Positions 31,791-40,431 of a stretch of DNA of 49,449 bases are shown here, in pieces. The stretch lies in contig JARGXX010000042.1 in assembly GCA_030374765.1 (NCBI GenBank), positions 1 through 49,449 on the forward strand, read 5' to 3'. The stretch's first letter is position 1, and each line of letters starts with the position of its first letter. A program made the position numbers and the translations under genes. The stretch comes from Agarophyton chilense (lineage: Eukaryota; Rhodophyta; Florideophyceae; Gracilariales; Gracilariaceae). A model generated the notes under the pieces. The model saw only the letters and a program-made list of their open reading frames with translations, made no database searches and was not told the origin of the DNA.

Positions 31791-32560
31791 TGCCAACGGC
31801 GCGAACGATTCTTTGAAAATCGTTGATGACGGCTTCCTATCCTATATCTCTGTAGAACGCTTCGCATCATCCAAAGGATACCTTGTATTTACTCTCTACT
31901 GTCTGTCCGCTGTTGCGCTCGAGAAGTCGCCGTGGGGCGATGTGGAGGCTATCATTGACAATGTGCACGCGCATGTTTGCGGCCACGCCTGCTTTTCGGA
32001 CTTCAAACTCTTGCTAAAGCGCAACAAGCTGTGAAACCGCACTGTCGCCCAGTACGTGGCAGACATGGTGTAAGATTGCACATCCTGTCGGTCTGCTGCC
32101 GTTCCACCTCCAACAAAGAAGGTGTCGATCAGCTCGTTGAACTCGACATTCAACGACCTCTTATGCAATTGATCAATTGTTTCTGGATCGATTTTGCGTG
32201 CTACATTCAATGGACAATGTCTCCCGGCACTCCACTGCCCACGTGGTCAAGTCCACGTCTATGCAGGAGGCAGTTACCGGGTTCAAGGCAAATAGGGTGG
32301 CTCACTTCTGGCACCCACAAGCCACCAGAGGGGACAAGCGTTTCTCCTTGGAGCATTTCGAGATCATTGCAAGCAGCTTCACATCCCGCTCCATGCCGTG
32401 CCGCCCCGTCGCCATGCTAAAAACGCAACTAATTGAAAGAATAACATCATTCGCAATGTTTTCTTGAGGCTCAAGTCGGCAGCCAGCGCAGACATCAACG
32501 CTGATCGCTCTGCAGAGAGGGTAAGTCGGCGACGGCACTTGGCGGCGGTCTCCGACAACG
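31791..32560 (+). pseudogene. Element D integrase (broken)
   Basis: 31900-32034 has the zinc-binding start VEAIIDNVHAHVCGHACFSD. After frame changes, 32177-32467 gives MDNVSRHSTAHVVKSTSMQE, FKANRVAHFWHP and RGDKRFSLEHFE (second Asp). The Glu helix region (about 32418-32450) is altered, with a stop codon where the family has ESKH. FLRLKSAASADINADRSA then follows in another frame and the element sequence fades near 32560. Confidence 0.72.
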
Positions 32561-32605
32561 CCAGCAGAGAGCGGCGCTTCTTCTCGTCGGGGCAACGGAG
32601 TGGGG

Positions 32606-34609
32606 CCAAGTCTTCCTAACAACTTTCCTATTCTAGTGCTTGCCAGGGTACACATCTTTTCAAAAAAGAACTCAAGAACTCTTGCTCTGGCTTCAACATC
32701 TCCGTACAGTCGTTCCGGACGCCCCATTTCTTTCAACCTTAGTGTGATCATCGCCTTTGTTTCTATACGTTGTCCTTCTTCGATCTTCTGCTTTTGCGGC
32801 GTAATCGGGGATTTTTCTACACTTTCTGGCTGTTCATTATGTTCTGGTGACTGATCGGACATCTGTGTGTTCACCAACACTCGCTTTGTCAAATTTCTCT
32901 TTTGGTTAGAACGGGTTCTTCTCATCTTGCGTACAAAGGAAATCTCGACTACATGCTTGAAGAACTCGTACCAGAGGCGAGTCATGTCTCCATGCCATCC
33001 ATTCTAGAATACGAGCGTCACAGCTATTCGAATGATTAACCAAGCGATGTGGCATCTGTGGTACAAGGGTATAGAATGTTTACAGCGCCTCGTAAGCTCA
33101 AAGGGTGATACATTGAACGCACGATAGGCAACTGTGAAAACGTGAAGATCCCTTCTACCCTAGGCATAGACAGCGGTATCCCACGCGAAAGTGAGAAAGC
33201 TTTTGTGTAGGATGTAGTTGTGAAGTACATTGCTATTAAACTTTTCAGGCTGTTCGCGTAACCGACGACGTTCCTTCTCGAGAATACCTTCGATGGTTGA
33301 GAAACAGATAGCCAGAGCTTCACGTTTGTACCGGGAATTATTCAGATCCGTAATCACGTCACAAGGCATCAGAGTACCGTCTGCCAACATCAATGATAGC
33401 GTATAATGGGCGACCACCCCCAGTGACCCTTCTCAGATCGTGCGATATAGCCACACTTTCTGGCGGGCATGTGAGACACGTTTCGCTTCGAGTTTCTGGT
33501 CGTTTCTGCTTCAGCTCACTGATCCATGTTGCAGATCGATTGTTGTCAGTGCCGGGAGTGAGAGCAATGTTTGATGATGGAGGTATAGGAGGCACGATAG
33601 TCGTACAGTGCGGCGTAACGACAGCTACTGTGGCCAGTGCCTCCAATGCATCAGGGTGAGTGGACAGATAGCGTGAGAAGCGAACCGGGAATGACAGTGA
33701 CGAATGCATGGCAGATTGAGTGCGCGTGCGACACGGCGTAGGCGGGCGGGCTTATGATGGGGTGACGGCAAAGTCGGAAGCCTTCCGAAGATTTCGGGGG
33801 CGTGGGGTAGGTGCTGCAGACTGGTTTTCGCCGTCCATACGACGTTTGCGATTGAGAGGTGTGGAAGGCTGTGATGAGGCTTTAGGCGTTGATGGTGCTG
33901 CGTGGGTAGTGGGCTGGGCCGGAGATCGTACGGGCACAGACGGGTCCTTGTTGCGTTTGAACAGTGCAGCGACGGATGGTTGTACTGGGCGGAGGCTTTG
34001 CCACGAATTTGATGTTCCAGCGCATGAAGACTGACGTGGTAAGGGGACCGAGAGTGGTAAAGCGGCAACGGCAGTAAGCTGTGGCGCATGAAGAAAGATA
34101 CGTTCGTCGCTTACAATACGGTCATCGACAGCGGTGAGTTGTTGTGCATACACTTCATCTATTGACTTGCCATGGGCATCGATATCATCTTCAGTAGCCT
34201 GAAAGAACGATAACCGAGTGAGGATAGCGGGGGGTAGGAGAGTTACAACTGTGCGTTGGTATTGGTGCAACTCGCTCGACACGGCGCATGTGATACGAAA
34301 TACGGCGTTCTCAGGATTGTATGCTGCAATGAGACCGGACTGCGTGAGGCAGGCGAGCAGCAAATGGTAGGTTTAAAAATGGTGGTACCAGGACCCGGAC
34401 GGAGATGAGAGCGAGGCCTTTGCAATGATGAACAAGAGCCATGCGAGGGTCGTGAAACAGAGGGGTGATTGTGAAGCAAACGGCGACCAATGAGAAAGCG
34501 TAGCTTTCTCCAAACGTTTGCTGCAACCATGAAGGCGGTGTGCGATGCACGACCGTATGGTGTTGCTTTTTTGTAGCTCTTGAGACCGCTACCATCAAAG
34601 CTCGGCCGG
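32606..34609 (-). pseudogene. RBR: Retinoblastoma-related gene, 5' part: N-terminal domain and pocket A
   Basis: N-terminal cyclin-like domain (34,600 to about 33,950): SWLQQTFGESYAFSLVAVCF, LALISVRVLVPPFL, YHLLLACLTQSGLIAAYNPE, IVSDERIFL. A Pro/Ser-rich linker ends in a TAA at 33752; the frame then continues to TPGTDNNRSATWISELKQ, the start of pocket A. Next come REALAICFSTIEGILEKERR, LHNYILHKSFLTFAW, FNVSPFELT, then CDARILEWMAWRHDSPLV, a near-textbook pocket A end. The spacer leads into LEFFFEKMCTLASTRIGKL, the first helix of pocket B, where the gene is cut. Lesions: frameshifts near 34368, 33418, 33045 and 32915, and stops at 33752 and 33160. Confidence 0.83.
34563..34609 (-). repeat. 47-bp repeat, partner of 38041-38087
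   Basis: At the 5' edge of the retinoblastoma-like reading frame. See 38041-38087. Confidence 0.85.
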
Positions 34610-34692
34610 AGTTTCACATCTGATCACTCGTGTGTTCATAGCTACAAAAGATACTTTTCGAGCAACGTTATAGTAGTATGTATCGTTTTTGA

Positions 34693-35184
34693 ATGGCAAC
34701 GGAACAAGTGAGGGCTTTCCAACATGTACCTCTACCCCACTACAGAAGACAAGTCAGTGACCACCACAATCACTTACTGTCAAACTGTGTTGATATCTCG
34801 AATCACTTTGTTTCCTTCGACGACACCAACTGCGGCAACTGCACCCAGAGCAACGCCGAGCGCATTTCGTTCTGCTTGTTCGTGTCATCTGCACCAGCTT
34901 CTGATTTGCATACGCATGTGCGTCTCTTGGAACCCAACGAATGCTGTCGTATGACAGACACCGGCGCCTTGCCATGCGGTCGACATCCATGCTGCCATGC
35001 GCTTCCCTCCGTTTTGGAACGAATATCAAATGCTGTTCAGTCCGCGATTTTGTTGGAGAGCAAAGCTCCTGAATTCTTTCTGTTCTGGTTTATTGCGACA
35101 AAACTGGTCCAAGATGATTCACATCGCGTTCAAATTTTGGTTTTCACAGAGGATGGAAACCAGTGTGCTTTTCGGCTGCGATGA
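34693..35184 (+). CDS. Unrecognised ORF, 163 residues
   Basis: ATG at 34693, open to 35184, in the 0.85-kb gap between the retinoblastoma fragment and the zinc-finger gene. It has a cluster of Cys/His (CGNCTQ, NECC, CGRHPCCHALP) in the middle and LFWFIATKL near the end. The spacing of the cysteines does not fit a finger type I know, and competing ORFs cover the same DNA on both strands. It may be chance; the rest of 34621-35460 shows nothing else. Confidence 0.25.
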   Translation: MATEQVRAFQHVPLPHYRRQVSDHHNHLLSNCVDISNHFVSFDDTNCGNCTQSNAERISFCLFVSSAPASDLHTHVRLLEPNECCRMTDTGALPCGRHPCCHALPSVLERISNAVQSAILLESKAPEFFLFWFIATKLVQDDSHRVQILVFTEDGNQCAFRLR

Positions 35185-35460
35185 GAGATGATGCTCCGTG
35201 ACGAAAAACTTCGAGTACTTTCGGACACTAGATCGAATTGAAACAGATCACACTTTTCAGTACTTGGACGCTGGTGTCGCCGGCGAACACCGAGCTACCT
35301 TGCGTCTTTGCCATCAACGTTGGTCGAGAAATATCGCCCTCTGTGTGTTGAAGCGTTTCTCTCACCGTTCGTTCTGTGTACTTTACATGCGTTTCAATCC
35401 TTGGGTCTTCCCTCGAAATAAGCAAGGCATCTCACACAACAAATAACCCAATCATTTAAT

Positions 35461-36597
35461 ATGGACAATGAACTTGTTGCACACCAGTTTTCGGGGTTTC
35501 TCAAGAGAAGGCGATTGCACTACACAAATCGCAGCAACCAAAACAGAAGAAGCTTAGATGAGTTTCCCCGCGCTCTCCGACTACCGCCGCTTGGAAACCC
35601 TCAAGCAGGGAGTCTTCCAAGCTTTCAATCTCTATTCGGCCGCTCGGAAGATTCAAGACTTCCATCCGGCCATCGATTTATTTCTCAACGACTACCGCCG
35701 CTTGGAATATCTCAACCGGGAAGTCTTCCGGGTTTCGAATCTTCATTTGGCCGCCCAGGCGATTCCAGACTTCCATCTGGCCATCAATTTAGATCTCTTC
35801 GACTACCGCCGCTTGGAAACCCGCAACCACAAAGTCTTTCGAGTTTCCAATCTCTATTCGGCCGCCCATTCGGCCGCCCGGAAGATTCAAGACTTGGATT
35901 CGGTCATCAACCCACTTCTTGCGATGTCCGTCGGAGTGGAAGTGGAACCGCTCGTCCCGTGTCTCTCGAACGGTTTCAGGAAGCAAGGGGCACTCACCCC
36001 ATTCCTGCACTCCAGTCCCACGGAAATGAACACTACACGGAAATCCCACACCAACACCGCCATGGGGAAACAGCGTGGCGAAGAAAAAGTGTTCTGAAAC
36101 TACCTCAGGAGCGCAAGAGTCGGGATGAAGGCGCCCCAGAGATTGCACAGAGATTTTGTTCAGATAGCATTCGCCAATCTCCAGTTCATGTGCCTTATCC
36201 TGCCCCGGAAGCGTCGTGTCTCGTTCAAGAAGTTTCCCACCGGTCTCCTGAGCACAACCTCCGTGAAGACTCGTTTTTGCCGGAGAGTAAAGCTCCTGCT
36301 GATTGCTCGGCTTTCCCAAATCATCGACCAGGACTCGAAAAACTTGGCATCACAGGCTCCCGTACCAAACGTCCCCAGATTTTCCAGTGTGAGTGGTGTA
36401 CGAAGTCGTTTGGTCGCAAGCATCATAAGGTGCGACACATCCAAGCCATTCATCGAAAAGTGAGTTACTTCAGCTTTCACTGCGGATCTCAATCACGTCG
36501 GTCTTTTCTAACATTTCTCTTTGCAATTGCTTTTGAAACCATCTTCTTTGACATATTCATATTGGATCGGGTAGCCAGGTTTTGCAAAGAGCACTGA
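35461..36597 (+). CDS. Repeat-rich C2H2 zinc-finger protein, copy 1
   Basis: ATG at 35461. N-terminal basic segment (FLKRRRLHYTNRSNQNRR), then three 37-residue tandem repeats built on LPPLGNPQ-x-GSLPSFQSLFG and RPEDSRLPSGH (about residues 40-155), then a Ser/Arg-rich middle. A C2H2 finger near residues 308-326 reads CEWCTKSFGRKHHKVRHIQA before IH (C-x2-C-x12-H-x4-H). Directly after HRK the DNA reads AAAAGTGAGT (gt at 36460), a good splice donor, so the last 45 residues are probably intron and further fingers may follow. A nuclear DNA-binding role is inferred from the finger only. Copy 2 lies convergently at 36798. Confidence 0.6.
   Translation: MDNELVAHQFSGFLKRRRLHYTNRSNQNRRSLDEFPRALRLPPLGNPQAGSLPSFQSLFGRSEDSRLPSGHRFISQRLPPLGISQPGSLPGFESSFGRPGDSRLPSGHQFRSLRLPPLGNPQPQSLSSFQSLFGRPFGRPEDSRLGFGHQPTSCDVRRSGSGTARPVSLERFQEARGTHPIPALQSHGNEHYTEIPHQHRHGETAWRRKSVLKLPQERKSRDEGAPEIAQRFCSDSIRQSPVHVPYPAPEASCLVQEVSHRSPEHNLREDSFLPESKAPADCSAFPNHRPGLEKLGITGSRTKRPQIFQCEWCTKSFGRKHHKVRHIQAIHRKVSYFSFHCGSQSRRSFLTFLFAIAFETIFFDIFILDRVARFCKEH
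35579..35923 (+). repeat. 111-bp tandem repeat in zinc-finger gene, three units
   Basis: Units start GACTACCGCCGCTTGGAA at 35579, 35690 and 35801, exactly 111 bp (37 codons) apart. The third carries a 12-bp internal duplication (CATTCGGCCGCC), giving FGRPFGRPEDSR. Copy 2 has two such units on the other strand (about 37180-37370). Confidence 0.85.
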
Positions 36598-36797
36598 TCG
36601 AATTCCACATGAAAACTGCTCATTAAGCTTTCGAGCATTTGCAATTTAGGCTGTACAAGATCTACTTTACGGAGATGGAGGATAATTTGAGCCATGTATG
36701 CGCAGAGCACCCCAATCGTCACAGTTTACCAACGGGTGTGAGGAAAGTATAGCTTGCGACTCTAGCCGTAATGGAGTAAGTTATCTACAAGCTTCTA

Positions 36798-37601
36798 TCA
36801 GTGTTCTATCGCCTGAAGGTTATGCTCAGGAGAACTGCTTGGAAACTTCTTGCGTGGAATACAACGCTTGCGGGGCAGAACAAGGCACGGGAACTGCATA
36901 TTGGTGAATGTTTTCTGAAGAAACCCCCTGTGAAATCTCTGGCGCTCCTTCTTCCAGACTATTATGTTCCTGAAGTACTTCCAGAACGTTGCCTCTTCGC
37001 CACACTTTTTCCTCATGGTGGCTGTTGTGTGGCATTTCCGTGGGACTGGAATGAAGTCTTGGTTGGGGTAAGCGCAACTTGCTTCCTGAGACAAATTGAG
37101 AGACACCGGACGGAAGGTCCCACTTCTACTCCGTTGGACATCACAAGAAATGGATTTATGGCCAAATCCAAGTCTTGAATCTTCCGGGCGGCCAAATGAA
37201 GATTCCAAACTTGGGAGAGTTCTCGGTTGAGATGTTCTAAGCGGGTGTTCTCGGAGAGAGCTGGTTTGATACACGGATGGAAGTCTTGAATCTTCCGGGC
37301 GGCCGGAGATGGATTCTAAGCGTGGAAGACTGCCCGTCTGAGGGTTTCCAAGCGGCGGTAGTTTAGTTGGAGAGCGGGGGGGAAACCCATCTGGGAGTCT
37401 TCTGTTTTCGTTGCTGCGATTTGGGTCGTGCAGCCCACATGCCGAAAGGCCTTGTGAGTAATTAGTATACCTATCTTGATACCGCTGGCAATCGTAAACT
37501 GAGAGAAATTCTCTAGTACGCGAAATAACAAGACACGCATTATAAGCTGTCTTCTTTTCCACACTTTTCTCGCGTTCTATCAGGAAGCAAAACCGGATCA
37601 T
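36798..37601 (-). pseudogene. Zinc-finger gene copy 2, inverted, finger lost
   Basis: Minus-strand frame of 267 codons (ATG at 37601). From about residue 55 it matches copy 1: NRSNENRRLPDGFPPRSPTK, LPPLGNPQTGSLPRLESISG, RPEDSRLPSVY, SLESSFGRPEDSRLGFGHKS, SCDVQRSRSGTFRPVSL. Past that point the homology to copy 1 moves to another frame (36826-37077: EEKVWRRGNVLEVLQEHNSL, EEGAPEISQG), so one frameshift has occurred. The frame stops at 36798 before any zinc finger. There are only two 37-residue units. The first 50 residues do not resemble copy 1, so the true start is unsure. Confidence 0.6.
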
Positions 37602-38040
37602 GTCCTCAAAAGACGGAGAAAGAAACCTCGGTCACGAAATCACAGGAAAGGGTGATGTAGTCCACACCACACGATAACAAAGAAGAAGCGAGCTGTCCTA
37701 AACATAGTAGCGTTGTTATATTTTTGTTACGTTGTGAATGGCAATTATTTCTTGGAAAGATTTTGCTCCGAGTGGCGGACGCATGTTGAGTGGTTCGAAA
37801 CTCTGTCAGAATGGCGGGAGTCCACGCCGGCAACAGAATTGTTCACCTTACCCACCCCACTTGAAGGTGAACAATTGAAGCGGCAACCCCTGCATCTGCA
37901 GGCCGTTGTTGTTCGAATATTTTCTCTCTCAGGACACGGAATGACGCGCCCAGAGGGCACCAGAAATCCTTCAAATAAAAGGCCCATGTACCTCGCGCCC
38001 AGCTTGCAGTGGCATCATCTTCATCTAGCACGTGAATACC
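37602..38040. other. Upstream side of zinc-finger copy 2, no recognised gene
   Basis: A plus-strand frame (37713-38090) and two minus-strand frames overlap; none is recognisable. An inverted pair, GTTCACCTTACCCACCCCAC and GTGAACAATT nearby, is too loose to name. Confidence 0.3.
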
Positions 38041-38087
38041 CCGGCCGAGCTTTGATGGTAACGGTCTCAAGAGCGACAAAAAAGCAA
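38041..38087 (+). repeat. 47-bp inverted copy of the retinoblastoma 5' end
   Basis: Starts CCGGCCGAGCTTTGATGGTA. The reverse complement of 34563-34609 is the same sequence with two mismatches. It lies outside zinc-finger copy 2 just as 34563-34609 lies outside copy 1, in mirror orientation. Confidence 0.85.
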
Positions 38088-38565
38088 TAGCTGTGGTCCA
38101 AATTCGTTTCGGAGCCGACATTCACATTCGACTTGACAAATCCTGTGCTCATGCCCAACGCTGTCTTCCTGTTGGAGCAGCCGCCGCATTCCTGTGCAAG
38201 CGCTCACGATGCAAGATAGTAGCCTAGCATCGCATTACCTGCCAACCACTACAATGTATTAGCATTTCATCCAACCGTTTAGAACCAGCACCCAGCCCAC
38301 TGGTGCTCACCCCGACGCAGTAACGCTACTGAAGCTATTCTCTTCTCTCCACTGCACTACAGAGTGCCCCGATCTGGTACGTTTTGAAGAATTGAGTTGA
38401 GTACCTGTACAATTTTAAACAATATCGCAATGCCCATGTCTATCTATGCCACAGGCACCAGCGATACGCTGTACCGCTGTGAAACACGTACAACATCCAT
38501 CAGTGACGTACAGATTGACATAACCAGTACGTCACCTTAAGTGTCCGGAAGGTCGCATAGTATCC

Positions 38566-38611
38566 CTATATAAATCCGGCACGTTATCCTCGGAGCTCTT
38601 CCGAGAGCTCC
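38566..38611 (+). promoter_or_regulatory. TATA box with downstream 8-bp hairpin
   Basis: CTATATAAAT at 38566-38575. The perfect inverted pair GGAGCTCT (38592-38599) and AGAGCTCC (38604-38611) with loop TCCG follows where transcription would begin. Upstream are CGTCA/TGACG half-sites (GTGACGTAC about 38503, TACGTCACC about 38528). The first ATG (38671) opens only about 20 codons, so the gene it served is missing or broken, or the site belongs to an LTR. Confidence 0.45.
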
Positions 38612-38740
38612 AGGCAGACCCTTTGTGCCGACTATTTCTTGTGTTGAGATCGCTCCCCACACTGCACACGTATGAACTTCAACAACATGTCCGAAGCTCA
38701 ACTTACAACCGCATCCTTGCACAAAGGCCTTGTATCATTG

Positions 38741-40233
38741 TGTGATGCATGAAGACCAAGCCAAGTTCTATCAGAGTGCAGTGAAAGAAACAGAAGACTT
38801 TTGAATACACCATGTCAATGATGATCGCGTAGAAACAGTCGGCCTTGGGTTGGGAAACAAAAGAGCACGGCGTTGAGCGTGCAAGAATGAAGCGACGAAA
38901 CAAGAATCCGTGCTGGGCAAGTGCTACCGCGGGAGCCTCTCGGCATTTCAGAGCTTAAGATGTCTTATTACACTGCATTTTGGTTGTTAGTCTTAATCTC
39001 GGGTCTATATTCAACCATTTATTGAAGCTTTCTTACAAGTACCTTTCAACAACGAACAACTCTTCTACTCTTAAAATTTCTGTTGCCACGAAAACTTAGT
39101 GCAAAATAAATATCTACTTATGATAAGCTGCTACGCAACCATAGCAGCTAATGCAGTTTGCAATTCATATTAGTACAGAGATTCTGGGCACAATTCAGAC
39201 TTTTTTGGGGCACAAGCTTCAGTATACAATCTGGCCCTTCATGCTGCGCGTGGGTGCTGCTGGAGCTTACGGTGTCGCCACCGTGTGGAGAAAGGAACTT
39301 GTGCGCACTTGATGCAGAAGACGAAAGCCACAGTTTGAATAATAAGTCAATACTCAAACGGCGGCATTGGTGGTATTTTCATTCCCCAGAACTCTCACAT
39401 CTGTATCAAGGGTCCCATCCGTATTGCACTCGGTTCACGTTTTGGAACGTAGAGCCGTCCCGAGCAGTCTACTCCCAGTGAATCAGTCACGTTCTTTAAC
39501 GCTGTGCAGACATTGTGCATCCTTCCAGCCAATCACTCAAAAAAAGTATGAAGTTTCTTGTATGGAAGAGTGCCTATTCCGAGAACATTGCTTTCTAGCG
39601 ATAAGAGAATCGGCAGTGTGCGCGTACTGATTGTATTAAAAGCGGTGTGACGATGAATCGAAGATCTGAATGAACTGGTCTGTCCGATCAATTTCAAAGA
39701 CAACGTAAACAGGACCGGTCGCGAAGAGTGATCAAAGAACATGAAAAAAATATCGTTGCATGTGTAACAAATAGAGCCCTTGACGTCGAGCACGGTTTTC
39801 GCCCAGCTCCTGTCAGTCCTGTGTGCCATCAGACTGGACGGTGATCCGAATCCAAGCTGTCCGCTGTCGGCAGCGATGCTGTGTCGGAGCAACTGCGAAA
39901 TATGCTGCAACGAACTGCAGTTTGTGCGAACCAAAGCACTCTTTAAGCAGCCACCGAGTCTGCTGCTCTCATTTCTACGAGGTTGAGATAACTGGGCCTT
40001 TTCCCGCCACAATGACGGAATTCTGTCTACTGGCTTTTAGCGATTTGAAAATGGGGGGGAGGAAAACAATTTCGTAGATGAAAAATGCGCCACACAGCTG
40101 TAACAAAATCTTGCGCACAATCGCAGGCCTTTCCTAGCGACATAAGTAGGAGATATTCTTGAGTTAGGCGCAAACGGCACTCATAAAGCGCTTCAGACTG
40201 ACGGCTCATAGACCTCACGCAAAGCATGCCACA
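38741..40233. other. 1.5-kb stretch with no recognised gene
   Basis: The longest frames (39533-40012 minus, 159 codons; 39158-39481 plus, 107 codons) have no recognisable motifs and overlap each other. It is the target region into which element F inserted. I see no repeat shared with other parts of the window. Confidence 0.4.
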
Positions 40234-40238
40234 GTAAC
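40234..40238. repeat. Target-site duplication GTAAC, left
   Basis: GTAAC precedes the 5' LTR and follows the 3' LTR (46941-46945). Confidence 0.9.
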
Positions 40239-40418
40239 TGTCGGGCACGTGTAGCGCGCATGCGCCACACGTGTCGACGTAGTGCATAACGAGCTCGCCG
40301 CCGCTCGCGCCCGATATTTTAGAGGCGCGAGAGCGGCGGCGGCTCTTAAGGAAAAAGGTAGGCAACAGTGGGAAGAAAAGAAAAGGATACGCTTGCCCCT
40401 ACAGACAAGCGCTTTTCA
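40239..40418 (+). repeat. 5' LTR of element F (180 bp)
   Basis: Contains two strong inverted repeats: CACGTGT (40246-40252) with ACACGTG (40267-40273) enclosing the palindrome GCGCATGCGC, and GCCGCCGCTCGCGCC (40297-40311) with its complement at about 40324-40340 bearing a two-base bulge. Short for a gypsy LTR. Confidence 0.93.
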
Positions 40419-40431
40419 TGGTACCGCATCC
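40419..40431 (+). other. Primer-binding site of element F
   Basis: TGGTACCGCATCC begins immediately after the LTR with no spacer. The complementary tRNA 3' end would be GGATGCGGTACCA; the tRNA is not identified. Confidence 0.6.

Larger units (their letters stand above)
30456..32560 (+). mobile_element. GalEa-like copia element D inside the retinoblastoma gene
   Basis: Plus-strand Gag, protease and integrase of the element C family, beginning MGPAPASSSGT at 30456. It ends in the integrase at about 32530-32600, where retinoblastoma coding sequence resumes on the opposite strand. RT, RNase H and the 3' LTR are missing. No LTR could be delimited, though 30275-30455 may include 5' LTR or leader sequence. 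Confidence 0.75.

Noticed and set aside
32302..32985. Single 227-codon minus-strand protein
   Set aside because: Only its N-terminal two-thirds are retinoblastoma spacer and pocket B start; the rest (below about 32606) is antisense of the element D integrase, so it is a chance fusion frame and not one protein.
35789..36319. Minus-strand 176-codon gene opposite zinc-finger copy 1
   Set aside because: Openness is explained by the 111-bp repeats keeping all frames open; the zinc finger and copy 2 homology favour the plus-strand frame.
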